A DNA stretch of 64,000 nucleotides from Paenibacillus sp. JJ-100 (lineage in GTDB: Bacteria; Bacillota; Bacilli; Paenibacillales; Paenibacillaceae): NCBI RefSeq assembly GCF_948329825.1, contig NZ_CAOJCM010000004.1, positions 186,001-250,000 on the forward strand, given 5' to 3'. Under the pieces are notes generated by a model. That model was not told the origin of the DNA and made no database searches. It saw only the letters and a program-made list of their open reading frames with translations. Below are positions 1 to 8,806 of this stretch, one piece after another (position 1 is the first letter of the stretch; each line of letters starts with the position of its first letter). A program made the translations under genes and the position numbers.

Positions 1-4
1 TGTT

Positions 5-679
5 TTAGTCCTTGCTTTTGAACAGATTAGCAAGATTGCCAAACGGCGACTCCTTTTCCTCATCATCCACAACGCTGGAATACACCACCTTGGAGGTAAC
101 ACCTTCGTCATCTGCTGCACAGTTGTTTTCCAGTTTGAACTGATCAAATTGGTGGATAAACACCTTAGCTGTATTGATGGCATCATCCAGAGCACGGTGC
201 TGTGTACCATCAAATTCAATTCCACAGATTTCAAGAGCTTGGGCAAGTCCGAGTTGTCGGAATTTCCCCTCTTTATGCATGGCACGTGACCATTGCTGTT
301 GTAAATCATTATGATTGGTAATCCAAGCCACATCCAATTGATGTGTACGACAATGGGAGATGAGTTTGCTGCGGTCATCTGGTCCCCATGAGCACATATA
401 ATAAGGTTCAGAGCCCATCCACTCGATGAATTGACTCAATGCTTCCGGGAACAGTGGGGCTGCATCAATGTCCTTCTGTGTGATCCCTGTGAATTGAACG
501 GTGTCGCTGGACAGGACGGACTTGTTAGATGGTCGAACATAGGTATGAAAGGTGTCGGTGACCGTAAGACCAGCACCTGGGACCTCACTCACTTTGACAG
601 CACCGATATCGATGATTTCGGATGAGTACCGTGTGTTACGACTTACTGTAAATTCAAGATCATATATAATATATGGCAT
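5..679 (-). CDS. DEDDh-type 3'-5' exonuclease, KapD-like
   Basis: The product is a 224-residue DEDDh-family exonuclease, which removes nucleotides from 3' ends using two metal ions. The first acidic motif (YDLEF) lies at the N-terminus, and the terminal His-Asp pair is in HRALDDAINT near residue 170. It is a stand-alone domain with a charged tail and resembles KapD, an inhibitor of sporulation kinase signalling in Bacillus; that role is only inferred here. I chose the ATG at 679 because AAAGGAG lies nine bases upstream of it; an in-frame start at 715 has no such site. The gene is complete, with its stop at the window edge. It is divergent from proS. Confidence 0.8.
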   Translation of the reverse strand: MPYIIYDLEFTVSRNTRYSSEIIDIGAVKVSEVPGAGLTVTDTFHTYVRPSNKSVLSSDTVQFTGITQKDIDAAPLFPEALSQFIEWMGSEPYYMCSWGPDDRSKLISHCRTHQLDVAWITNHNDLQQQWSRAMHKEGKFRQLGLAQALEICGIEFDGTQHRALDDAINTAKVFIHQFDQFKLENNCAADDEGVTSKVVYSSVVDDEEKESPFGNLANLFKSKD

Positions 680-839
680 AAGACAAACTCCTTTATCCGG
701 AATAAACACTTGCATTCAGAAACAAGAACCAGAACCTGAGATTTTAAAAATGTTATTTCTCTATTCTACAGTGAACTAGTGGCCATGTCAGCTATAGATA
801 CAGAAAACGGGCAAGAGGTCACTGATTATGACGTATTGG

Positions 840-868
840 TTGACAAGTGAATGTAAATATTCTAATGT
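840..868 (+). promoter_or_regulatory. SigA-type promoter of the proS T-box leader
   Basis: TTGACA at 840-845 and TAATGT at 863-868 are separated by 17 bases. Transcription would start near 875, just ahead of the T-box leader. Confidence 0.75.
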
Positions 869-874
869 GATCAA

Positions 875-1147
875 AAATGGATAACAGCGTTTACCGGGGA
901 CATGATTACGTAAGTTAGCTTCAACAGAGAGGGGATGGATTGGTGTGACATTCCTGCTGCTACTACGCGATTCCTACCTCATTAGCTGCGAAGGGAAGGT
1001 CCTATGAATTCTGGACTGTAACCTGCGCCGGAAGGGTCCGTTATGCCCCATAGGACTGCATCTCAGCGTGCGAAGATATGAACAGATCGTTTGCGGTCAA
1101 ATAAGGGTGGTACCACGACACATTCGTCCCTTGACGAATGTGTCTTT
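875..1147 (+). promoter_or_regulatory. T-box leader for proS (tRNA-Pro sensing)
   Basis: A roughly 270-nt leader contains the T-box core AGGGTGGTACCACG (1104-1117), whose UGGU is the bulge that pairs with an uncharged tRNA acceptor end. It is followed at once by a terminator stem. In this family uncharged tRNA stabilises an antiterminator and allows read-through into the synthetase. The tRNA-Pro specificity is inferred from the downstream gene; I did not resolve the Stem I specifier codon. Confidence 0.88.
1118..1147 (+). terminator. T-box attenuator terminator
   Basis: ACACATTCG and CGAATGTGT form a nine-pair stem around an eight-base loop, followed by a T run. It competes with the antiterminator that includes the T-box sequence. 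Confidence 0.88.
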
Positions 1148-1206
1148 TTGCTATTTAAGACCTGATAAGATCAGGATATATCAATCAGATCAATAAGGAG
1201 TGTATC

Positions 1207-2937
1207 ATGATGCGCCAAAGTGAAATGCTTGTTCCAACATTACGTGAAGCTCCAGCGGAAGCTGAGGCTGTAGGGCATCGTTTGCTGCTTCGTTCGGGGA
1301 TGATTCGCCAACTGGCAGCGGGGATATACAGTTATTTACCGCTTGGTCGCCGTGTGCTTCTGAACGTTGAGCGAATCGTTCGGGAAGAAATGGATCGTGC
1401 GGGATGTCAGGAGGTGCTGTTGCCCATTATGCAGCCAGCTGAACTCTGGGAGGAGTCTGGTAGATATACACAGTATGGTCCAGAGTTGATGCGGCTGAAA
1501 GACCGGCATACACGAGAGTTTGCGCTAGGGCCTACACATGAAGAAGTCGTTACAGCACTGGCCCGTGATGAGGTCAATTCGTACCGTAAGCTGCCGTTCA
1601 CATTATATCAGATCGGAACCAAGTTCCGAGATGAACGCCGTCCGCGTTTTGGTTTGCTACGTGGACGGGAATTTATTATGAAGGATGCTTATTCGTTCGC
1701 GGCAAACTGGGATGAACTGGATCGAACCTATAAGGCGATGAACGAGGCATATTGTCGCATTCTGGAACGCTGTGGTTTAGAGTACATTCGGGTTGAAGCG
1801 GATGCGGGAACCATTGGTGGACAAGGGGAGACACACGAGTTCATGGCTCTGGCTGATGTAGGAGAAGATACCATTGTGACGTGTAAGCACTGCGGTTACG
1901 CTGCGAACCTGGAGAAGGCGGCATTTTTACCTGCTGAATCTCCACTCCTCGCAGATAGTGAAGCAGGTGGGCGCGCAGAAGTGTTACGGATTGCAACACC
2001 AGGCGTCCGCACCATTGCGGAGTTATGCTCATTCCTGGATCGTAAGGCAGAGGACATGATCAAAACTCTGCTGTACCTAGCTGATGGGCAGCTTGTGGCA
2101 GCCCTTGTTCGTGGAGATCATGAACTGAATGACATTGCTTTAAAACAGGTGCTTGGCGCTGAAGAATTAACTTTGGCTGATGATGCAGCGATCGCTGCAC
2201 ATTCTAGTCTTACGGTTGGTTATATTGGACCTGTAGGGCTTGGACTGCGGATGGTTGTCGACGCGGATGTGGCTGCAATGAAACAAGCGATTACGGGAGC
2301 CAATGAACCGGATATGCACCTTTCAGGTGTCCGTCCAGGCGTTGATTTTGCATTGGATCAGGTGGAACGTATCCGTTTTGCCACAGAAGGGGACCGCTGC
2401 CAATCTTGTGGTGAAACACTGGTGTTTACCAAAGGCATTGAAGTTGGTCACATCTTCAAACTGGGTACCAAGTACAGTGATGCCATGGGGGCCTCTTTTC
2501 TAGACCATAATGGTCGACAATGTGCACCGGTAATGGGATGTTACGGCATAGGGGTATCCCGTTTGATGGCTGCCATTGCTGAACAGTATGCAACAGAAGA
2601 TGGGATTCGCTGGCCTGCATCCGTGGCACCGTATGATGTTCATTTAATTGCAGTAAGCTGGAAGGATGAGCAACAGCAGAAGGTTGTGTTAGAACTGGAG
2701 CAACAGCTTCTTGACCGCGGTTTTCGTGTACTCGTTGATGACCGGAACGAACGTCCAGGTGTGAAATTCAAAGACGCCGAGTTGATTGGACTACCGATCC
2801 ATATTGTTGTTGGCAGAGGGGCAGCTGAGTCACAAGTTGAAGTCGGTTCACATATGCTTGCAGCTTCAGGTGAAATGAAGCGAATCGATATGACGGCACA
2901 GGAAGCTGTTCGTTACGTGACTGAGCAACTCGTGTAA
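1207..2937 (+). CDS. proS: Prolyl-tRNA synthetase, bacterial type with editing insert
   Basis: This 576-residue class II synthetase charges tRNA-Pro with proline in the cytosol. The N-terminal catalytic core shows the LPLGRRVLLNVERIVREEMD stretch and class II motif 2 (KFRDERRPRFGLLRGREF). The region of about residues 230-400 is the editing insertion that removes mischarged alanine. The C-terminal half carries the GCYGIGVSR motif 3 and then the anticodon-binding domain. Length matches the bacterial-type enzyme. AAGGAG precedes the ATG pair at 1207/1210. The T-box leader upstream implies induction when tRNA-Pro is uncharged. It appears monocistronic. Confidence 0.95.
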   Translation: MMRQSEMLVPTLREAPAEAEAVGHRLLLRSGMIRQLAAGIYSYLPLGRRVLLNVERIVREEMDRAGCQEVLLPIMQPAELWEESGRYTQYGPELMRLKDRHTREFALGPTHEEVVTALARDEVNSYRKLPFTLYQIGTKFRDERRPRFGLLRGREFIMKDAYSFAANWDELDRTYKAMNEAYCRILERCGLEYIRVEADAGTIGGQGETHEFMALADVGEDTIVTCKHCGYAANLEKAAFLPAESPLLADSEAGGRAEVLRIATPGVRTIAELCSFLDRKAEDMIKTLLYLADGQLVAALVRGDHELNDIALKQVLGAEELTLADDAAIAAHSSLTVGYIGPVGLGLRMVVDADVAAMKQAITGANEPDMHLSGVRPGVDFALDQVERIRFATEGDRCQSCGETLVFTKGIEVGHIFKLGTKYSDAMGASFLDHNGRQCAPVMGCYGIGVSRLMAAIAEQYATEDGIRWPASVAPYDVHLIAVSWKDEQQQKVVLELEQQLLDRGFRVLVDDRNERPGVKFKDAELIGLPIHIVVGRGAAESQVEVGSHMLAASGEMKRIDMTAQEAVRYVTEQLV

Positions 2938-3627
2938 GCTCGGTCCTTATTCGATTGTAAGAGGCGATGGAATACCTGTGAAGCTTCGAGTTTGATTAGT
3001 TATATCATAGGACTGAATATGATGTCGATTGTTAAATATGGAGTGGAATTGACAATAAGCTTAAGTAAATGATGACTAAAGAAGGATAAAAAAGTACAGA
3101 GAACAAGAAGTATCCTACGAAGTAACTATAGATGAGAAGGAGACATCGAGAGACTTGTTTCTTTTCCTAATTGTAGCTGAAACAAGATTAGCTAATCGGA
3201 AAACCAGAGTGTAATTACGCAAGCTTTTTACGAAAGCGGCTGAACATTGTCTGCGCATTAAATCGCATGAAGATGGCTATTAATTGCCAATATGCACTAG
3301 TTCGGCATGAGGACAATCTATGAATTAAAGACGAAGTATTGTTGTACAGGGTTTATTTTTAAATGGAAGGGAGTCGTTGCCGATGTCTGGCAACAGACTC
3401 CCTTTTTTAGTGAATTGATAAGTGAGGGAGCTAGAGATCGGGTCGTGTTAAAAATCTTCAATATCCTATTGCAACGATGCTCGTATGTAGAATTGTAATG
3501 GGTGTGCCTTTCTTAGATCGTTGCTACTGCCGCAAATGAAACATTCTTGAACAGTAAACGAACCATTAGCAGAAGTGAAACATGTAGATATAGTAGAAAA
3601 AGATTTCAGACAAAGGAACATACGTTC
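2938..3627. other. Gene-free stretch downstream of proS
   Basis: About 690 bases hold no convincing coding frame. The only clear element is the terminator at 3369-3408. The 430 bases between the proS stop and that terminator could be a long 3' UTR or an untranslated RNA, but no conserved structure was recognised. Confidence 0.5.
3369..3408 (+). terminator. Intrinsic terminator
   Basis: GGGAGTC, then TTGCC, pair with GGCAA and GACTCCC around a short loop, followed by six T. It is a strong plus-strand terminator 430 bases past proS. Confidence 0.85.
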
Positions 3628-4044
3628 TTAAATTGTGTAAAAAAAATGCTGCGCTTCACGCGGTAGTCCGGTGCGCAAGCAATATTTCTCAAGTGATTCA
3701 TCGGGTTCAGGCATAAATCCAGCCGTCAATAGTTGAATGGCAAAGCGGTTCGCTTGTCTCTCCAGCTTACCTGGAGCAAAATAGGAATGCTCCTCCAAGA
3801 AGAAACGATTGATTCCTTTATGCAGTCTGTCATGACCCAACTCGTGCGCGCATACAAATCGTTGCCATTCAGGCGGAAGTTCATTGTGAATCACAATAAA
3901 CCTACGGCGAAGTTTGCGGAAATACAACCCTTTGGTTGATCGGCCTAGATTGGCGAAACGAATCTGTATGCCTACAGCGCGGGCAATGCTGAACGGACAA
4001 TTGGTCCGGTGTTTTCGAATCAGCTTGGTTACGATATCATCCAT
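3628..4044 (-). CDS. ImmA/IrrE-type metallopeptidase
   Basis: The 138-residue protein carries a zincin motif HELGH (H67, E68, H71) followed by the short C-terminal domain usual for the ImmA/IrrE family. In mobile elements these proteases cleave the cognate XRE repressor to relieve repression. It lies 45 bases downstream of such a repressor gene on the same strand, so the two are probably one operon. PBSX of Bacillus subtilis has the same arrangement (Xre with XkdA). I infer that it inactivates the neighbouring repressor and so turns on the tail module at 15-29 kb. It has no signal peptide or membrane segment. Confidence 0.85.
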   Translation of the reverse strand: MDDIVTKLIRKHRTNCPFSIARAVGIQIRFANLGRSTKGLYFRKLRRRFIVIHNELPPEWQRFVCAHELGHDRLHKGINRFFLEEHSYFAPGKLERQANRFAIQLLTAGFMPEPDESLEKYCLRTGLPREAQHFFYTI

Positions 4045-4089
4045 ATGATCTCACCTGCAGTTTCAGTAAGTTGAACGCGTGTCTTGGCC

Positions 4090-4530
4090 TCATGGGCGTT
4101 GGTCCGATTCGCCTGACTTCTTGCGTTTGTTCATCTGTTTGGCTTCCCAGAACAGACCTGTCAGCACATCCTTAATTCGTTTCTTATCCTCTTCGTCAAG
4201 CGGGATGCCGTCAAACATCAGATCGTCATCATCCTCCAGCATTTTTTTAAAATCTCGCCGGTCTTTGTATGTTGCCCATTCAGGCACCTCCTGCAGAGAT
4301 ACATCCTTGGCTGGTTCTATATACCCCGCCTGCTTCATCATGTCCGTGTACGGTACGGCGAGTGCTTCAGCAATCTTGCGGATGGTGGCTGGTTTGGGAA
4401 CTCCACGGACACCATTTTCAATACGTGAAATCTGCGAATTGCTTATTCCTGCTGCCTCGGCAAGCTGGTTGATGCTGAAGCCTTGTTGCTCACGCAGCTG
4501 TTTCATATAAGGACCAAAAGCGTGCTCCAC
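4090..4530 (-). CDS. XRE-family HTH repressor of the prophage-like element
   Basis: The 146-residue protein has an N-terminal helix-turn-helix (residues about 8-65, with the recognition region SINQLAEAAGISNSQISRIE). An acidic linker and an IPLDEEDKKRIKDVLTGLFWEAK segment, typical of phage-type Xre proteins, follow. The start is GTG at 4530; AAGGAG is 12 bases upstream, rather far, but ATG codons between them are out of frame. A palindrome in its own leader (4551-4567) suggests autoregulation. With the adjacent ImmA-type protease it forms a repressor-antirepressor pair. The likely target is the ArpU-type gene to the right and, through it, the tailocin. Confidence 0.85.
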   Translation of the reverse strand: MEHAFGPYMKQLREQQGFSINQLAEAAGISNSQISRIENGVRGVPKPATIRKIAEALAVPYTDMMKQAGYIEPAKDVSLQEVPEWATYKDRRDFKKMLEDDDDLMFDGIPLDEEDKKRIKDVLTGLFWEAKQMNKRKKSGESDQRP

Positions 4531-4550
4531 AATTCATGCCATCTCCTTCG

Positions 4551-4567
4551 ACTCGTCATATACGAGT
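4551..4567. promoter_or_regulatory. Palindromic operator candidate for the XRE repressor
   Basis: ACTCGT, five bases, ACGAGT: a perfect six-base dyad just upstream of the repressor start, in the divergent interval before the ArpU-type gene. Binding by the repressor is inferred from position only. Confidence 0.55.
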
Positions 4568-4925
4568 TCTATTATTATCTGTACTATATCGTATATATAC
4601 CATTAGGTAAAGAGATATGAAACAATTATGCCAAAAGGTATAGGAAATGAGAGCCTAGGTTTTATTTTATCGCTTAAACGAGCCAAAATGAAGGTTTACT
4701 TCGATCTCCAGAAAGTGGTATCCTCTAGTAGAAATACGAACAAAAGGGGAACACAGTGTAAAGATAAGCTATTTCCAAAAGGCAACATGAAGAATGAAAC
4801 CAACGTTGTTGGGCTTAGAAATGATGGAGTCAACTACTGTAGAAGTCTATCTTCAATAGAAGATAGAGACAAGATGTCAACATGATATGAGATATAAATG
4901 AGCATATACAAGGAGGATAACAGTT
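4568..4925. other. Divergent control region between repressor and ArpU-type gene
   Basis: This interval of about 360 bases is AT-rich and has no credible gene. It contains a perfect nine-pair hairpin (TCTATCTTC / GAAGATAGA, 4846-4867) with a four-base loop and no T run, about 60 bases before the ArpU-type start. Promoters for both directions must lie here, but I could not fix their boxes. Confidence 0.45.
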
Positions 4926-5417
4926 ATGGCAAATATGGAATTGATGTTACCGGAATTGGATCGTCGTAAAACACAGGCGGCAGTTGAAGCCGTTTTGGAG
5001 AAGTATCGGATATATAAAACCATTGCTTTTGAGGAACGTGAGGTGCTGGTGACGGCGAGTTACACGGAACGTTTCCATGGTTCCACCAATGTTACAAGCG
5101 ATTCTACAGCAAGAACTGCGATCTTTAATGTGGATGTACAACGCGCACGACAGACGTACTGTGAAACCATTGATCAGATCGTGTCCAGACTCAGTGAAAA
5201 GGAACGTGTACTTGTGACTGAGCGTTATATGAAGGATGATGACGTATTTGACTATAAAATATATAATCATGTGTTCGATCCCCCTGTGAGCAAGGATACG
5301 TACACCAAGATTCGAACCCGTGCTTTCTACAAAATGGCGCTGGCCTTGTCCGACCGTGGGCTGATTAATATGGAGTCTCTGTCATCCACCAGAAAAGAGA
5401 GGCAGAAGCTTGGCTGA
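4926..5417 (+). CDS. ArpU-type late-gene transcriptional regulator
   Basis: The 163-residue protein resembles the ArpU family of phage late regulators, small sigma-like proteins that control packaging and lysis or tail operons in Gram-positive phages. Visible features are the N-terminal ELDRRKTQAAVEAVLEKYRIYK segment and the central IVSRLSEKERVLVTERYM, which reads like a sigma region 4 preamble. A helix-turn-helix-like stretch follows (PPVSKDTYTKIRTRAFYKMALAL). AAGGAGG precedes the ATG. It lies divergent from the repressor. No structural phage gene is adjacent; the nearest are 10 kb downstream, which makes it the likely activator of the tailocin promoter. That target is inference. Confidence 0.75.
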   Translation: MANMELMLPELDRRKTQAAVEAVLEKYRIYKTIAFEEREVLVTASYTERFHGSTNVTSDSTARTAIFNVDVQRARQTYCETIDQIVSRLSEKERVLVTERYMKDDDVFDYKIYNHVFDPPVSKDTYTKIRTRAFYKMALALSDRGLINMESLSSTRKERQKLG

Positions 5418-5518
5418 TCAGATCATTCGCTAAAAAGTTGAAGCTTTAATATCCCCGCAAGATTGGTTACAATGGTTGGGATAAAATCACAGACGGAGCA
5501 TCTGAGGGGGAATGCATC

Positions 5519-7192
5519 ATGCCAGAAGAAGCTGGAATGCAGGACATGGTGACGCTGAAAACGATCGCAGAGACGCTGAATACCTCTAACGATCTTAGCT
5601 TGATGCTGGATACGGTGGTTGGCAAATTACTTGAGCTAACCGGATTAACGGCAGGATGGCTTTTCCTCATCGATGAACGTGGAGAGTATACCTGTATATC
5701 GGACTATAATCTGCCCCCCGCATTAATGCGAAGGGATAAAGAGCCAATGCGAGTAGGGACATGCTGGTGCGTTAACCGTTTTCGGGATGGAAGGCTACAA
5801 CATGCGGTCAACATCATTAACTGTAAGCGTCTGGAGGATGCTGTAGAATTCAAGTGGGGAGACACGCAGGATATTACTCATCACGCAACAGTTCCACTCC
5901 GTTCAGGTGAACGAATGCTGGGATTGTTGAACGTAGCTGCACCAGGTAAAGAGCATTTCAGCGACAGTGAGCTTGCCCTTTTGCAGGCCGTAGCCTATCA
6001 GATTGGCAGTGCGATGGAGCGGATGCGACTGTACCGTGCAGAACAGCGCCGGGCTGATCTCTATGCTCGTTTAGGGGATTTCGGGGCTGCATTAAGTCTG
6101 ACCGTCAATGAGTGTACAGAAACGGATGCATTGCCAGGTACGGTCATAAGAATGCTCGGAAAATATTTCGACTGGCCGTTCGCTGCGCTTGTACAACAGA
6201 CTAATGGAACATGTCATATTCAGGCGATCTACACCAATAGTCAGATGTGGCTGGACTCAGTAGTAGCTCTATCCGAAGAGGGAAGACATCTTATGAATCG
6301 TATCGTTGATCATCATCGATCAGCTGTACTATCTATGGAAGAGCTCGTTGAGATGTTTGGCCAGGTCAAGCATGAATTGAATTGGGATCAGCTCGCATGG
6401 GCAATCGGTGTACCGATCTCGTTTCAAGCGCCAAGTGAAGCAGGGCTACTTGTCGTTGGTACAGGGGAGAAATCTCCAAACTTAGCCAAAGCGGACAGTG
6501 AAGTGCTTGAGGCGCTAGCCGAGCATATTATCGCTGCCAGAGAGAGCCTGAAGCTGGCTGATCATCGGCGTGAACTGGCTAGACTGGAGGAACGCAATCG
6601 GCTGGCTCGGGATTTGCATGATTCCGTCAATCAGATGTTATTCTCCTTATCGTTAACAGCGAGAGGTGTAGAGAGTATGCTCTCCGATACAGAGCCCTTA
6701 CATCCGGCGGTTGAAGCGATGCAAGATATACGGGCATTATCTCAGGAAGCACTCAAGGAGATGCGCGCGTTAATTATGCAGCTTCGTCCAGTTGGACTGG
6801 AGGCCGGACTGTTAAGTGCCCTGCAGGAGTATGGTACGAAACAGGGACTACAGGTTATCGTGGATCGAAAGGGAATACGGTCCATCTCCCGTTCTGTTGA
6901 AGAAGGATTATGGCGTATTGGTCAGGAGGCTATTAACAATATACGGAAGCATTCAGGCGTGACTTCAGCAAACATACTCCTTGAATTAGATGAAAAGGAA
7001 GCCAAGCTCACCATCTCGGATCAGGGTAAGGGCGGTGCCAAAAAGCGTAAATCATCCAACCAGAATTCTTTGGGGTTATCTATTATGAGAGAGCGTGCAC
7101 ACTCGCTCGGAGGCAGACTGGATGTGTGGAGTTCTTCACGCAAGGGGACAACCGTAACAGCAGTAATACCACTTTCCTTGGAATCCGAATAA
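5519..7192 (+). CDS. GAF-domain sensor histidine kinase (NarL/LiaS type)
   Basis: This 557-residue kinase has no membrane segment, so it should sense an internal signal. Residues about 15-165 form a GAF domain and about 185-345 a second, weaker GAF-like region. The dimerisation and phosphoacceptor domain of the HisKA_3 type has its histidine at residue 367 (ARDLHDSVNQ). The ATPase domain fills the C-terminus: N box NIRKHSG, G1 DQGKGG, G2 SLGLSIMRERA. The first GAF holds two Cys and several His (GTCWCVNRF, NCKRL, DITHHAT) that could bind a cofactor or metal, which is speculative. GAGGGGGA precedes the ATG. It forms an operon with the response regulator 19 bases downstream. Confidence 0.88.
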   Translation: MPEEAGMQDMVTLKTIAETLNTSNDLSLMLDTVVGKLLELTGLTAGWLFLIDERGEYTCISDYNLPPALMRRDKEPMRVGTCWCVNRFRDGRLQHAVNIINCKRLEDAVEFKWGDTQDITHHATVPLRSGERMLGLLNVAAPGKEHFSDSELALLQAVAYQIGSAMERMRLYRAEQRRADLYARLGDFGAALSLTVNECTETDALPGTVIRMLGKYFDWPFAALVQQTNGTCHIQAIYTNSQMWLDSVVALSEEGRHLMNRIVDHHRSAVLSMEELVEMFGQVKHELNWDQLAWAIGVPISFQAPSEAGLLVVGTGEKSPNLAKADSEVLEALAEHIIAARESLKLADHRRELARLEERNRLARDLHDSVNQMLFSLSLTARGVESMLSDTEPLHPAVEAMQDIRALSQEALKEMRALIMQLRPVGLEAGLLSALQEYGTKQGLQVIVDRKGIRSISRSVEEGLWRIGQEAINNIRKHSGVTSANILLELDEKEAKLTISDQGKGGAKKRKSSNQNSLGLSIMRERAHSLGGRLDVWSSSRKGTTVTAVIPLSLESE

Positions 7193-7211
7193 AGTCAGGG
7201 GGCAGGCAGCA

Positions 7212-7943
7212 ATGTCAATTACAATTTTACTTGCCGATGATCACGCCATGGTCAGGCGAGGACTGCACGTTTTTCTGAAAACACAACAGGATATGCAGGT
7301 TGTCGGTGAAGCATCGAACGGTCAGGAGGCCTTGGATCGAGCACAGGAGCTGAAGCCGGATGTTGTGCTCATGGATCTTCACATGCCGGTCATGGATGGT
7401 ATCGAAACAGCCAGACGTTTGCGCAGTCTGCTGCCCAAGACACGGATCATCGTGCTGACTTCATTCTCGGATCAAGATCATGTTGTCCCTGCTGTTCGTG
7501 CAGGCGTGAGAGGTTATCTGCTCAAAGATATCGAACCTGAGGATTTAGCGGTTGCGATTCGAAATGTATATTCAGGTCAGGTCGAATTGCATCCGGCAGC
7601 GGCAGGGCAATTAATGCATGTCATGGCGTCGATGGATATGCTGGAAGATAGACATCAGGGGGTACAAGCCTCGACAGGGGCAGCTCTTCAGCGCACCGAT
7701 CAGAATGAACAGCAGATAGTGTCATGTGAATCATTAGATACAGGTCTGGAACTGCTCACTCGCCGTGAACGGGAAGTGCTCGGGTTGATTACCCACGGGC
7801 TGAGTAACAAAGAAATTGCAGCCAGACTTGTCATTACGGAGAAAACTGTCAAGACACATGTCAGTCATCTGCTGGATAAGCTTGGACTTGCAGATCGTAC
7901 TCAAGCAGCGCTGCATGCCGTGCGAAATGGCTGGGAGCTATGA
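7212..7943 (+). CDS. NarL/LuxR-family response regulator
   Basis: The 243-residue regulator partners the kinase immediately upstream. The receiver domain (residues 1-120) keeps the acidic pair DD near residue 9, the phosphoacceptor D55 (VVLMDLHMP), T/S in VLTSFS and the lysine in YLLKD. A linker of about 50 residues leads to a GerE-type HTH (LTRREREVLGLITHGLSNKEIAARLVI) near residues 180-240. Phosphorylation should allow dimeric DNA binding. No target is evident; the terminator at 7993 separates it from the next genes. Close family members include LiaR and VraR, but cell-wall stress sensing is not supported by anything in the sequence. Confidence 0.9.
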   Translation: MSITILLADDHAMVRRGLHVFLKTQQDMQVVGEASNGQEALDRAQELKPDVVLMDLHMPVMDGIETARRLRSLLPKTRIIVLTSFSDQDHVVPAVRAGVRGYLLKDIEPEDLAVAIRNVYSGQVELHPAAAGQLMHVMASMDMLEDRHQGVQASTGAALQRTDQNEQQIVSCESLDTGLELLTRREREVLGLITHGLSNKEIAARLVITEKTVKTHVSHLLDKLGLADRTQAALHAVRNGWEL

Positions 7944-7992
7944 TGGAATGGTATCGTTAAATGCAGGCAATTTCAGACTAAAGTTGTAAGAA

Positions 7993-8019
7993 CTCAACCG
8001 AAAGGTTGAGTTTTTTTGT
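7993..8019 (+). terminator. Intrinsic terminator of the two-component operon
   Basis: ACTCAACC, a GAAA loop and GGTTGAGT form a perfect eight-pair stem followed by seven T. Confidence 0.92.
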
Positions 8020-8154
8020 GCTGAAGTTAAGTCTATCAGCTGACGAGTTGACCCTAGTTATAAGGTAAAATAAGGATAATCAAAGTCGAGATGGCTAATC
8101 GAATGAGCGAAGCTAGAAGCATTTTGCAACAAAAAACAAAGGAGAGTGAATGAA

Positions 8155-8724
8155 ATGAATATTGTGATATTAGCGGGCAGCAACCGAAAAAATGCAACAA
8201 GTACACGCCTGGCAGAATATACGGCAGAGATGATTCAGGGACAGGGACATGAGGCGACCTTATTTAATCTGTATGAAAAACCGCTCCCTTTCTACGCCCC
8301 GGATGAAAAGCAAGAGACGCACGAGAACCTGGCCGATTTAACCGTCGCGATGCTTGCAGCCGATGCAATCATCCTATCTACACCGGAGTACCATGGCAGC
8401 ATAAGCGGTGTACTTAAGAATGCACTGGACCATCTAAGTCAGGCTCATTTTAGCGGAAAACTGGTTCTGTCCATCAGTTCTGCTGGAGGGGCGGTGGGTG
8501 TTAGCTCACTTACCCAGTTGCAAACGATGGTACGTAATTTGCACGGTATTAATGCTCCCGAATGGATATCTATTGGTGGTGCACAGCGCAGACGGTTTGA
8601 AGCCACGTTTGATGGATATGAGGAATATGAAGGCAGTCAGGATATAGAGGAGCGGGTGCAGCGGGTGTTGGGATCGTTTTTGAATCTGGCTCAGACGTTG
8701 ACGGCAGCAAGGAAGGCACTATAA
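8155..8724 (+). CDS. NADPH-dependent FMN reductase family protein
   Basis: The 189-residue flavodoxin-like protein belongs to the NADPH-dependent FMN reductase (azoreductase-like) family. The FMN phosphate loop is visible at the N-terminus (LAGSNRKNATSTRLAEY), and the characteristic TPEYHGSISGVLKNALDHL motif sits near residues 77-95. These enzymes reduce flavins, quinones or azo compounds with NAD(P)H; the substrate here cannot be told. The ATG at 8155 is preferred because AAAGGAGA lies ten bases upstream, while an in-frame GTG at 8146 sits on top of that site. It may be read together with the VOC genes that follow, about 80 bases downstream. Confidence 0.85.
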   Translation: MNIVILAGSNRKNATSTRLAEYTAEMIQGQGHEATLFNLYEKPLPFYAPDEKQETHENLADLTVAMLAADAIILSTPEYHGSISGVLKNALDHLSQAHFSGKLVLSISSAGGAVGVSSLTQLQTMVRNLHGINAPEWISIGGAQRRRFEATFDGYEEYEGSQDIEERVQRVLGSFLNLAQTLTAARKAL

Positions 8725-8806
8725 GGGATTATAGAAAAATGAGTACGTCATTGTTTGTTAACTAAATCGCATCATTGTTAATGCCATGAGAAAGAAGGAA
8801 TCGATC

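Noticed and set aside
3307..3498. Plus-strand ORF of 63 codons downstream of proS
   Set aside because: It runs straight through a strong terminator hairpin, has no ribosome site and resembles no protein family.
4079..4510. Plus-strand ORF opposite the XRE repressor
   Set aside because: Ser/Arg-rich shadow of a clear HTH protein on the other strand.
4628..4885. Plus-strand ORF of 85 codons before the ArpU-type gene
   Set aside because: No ribosome site, low-complexity Lys/Asn/Ser composition and it covers a perfect hairpin; more likely a control region.
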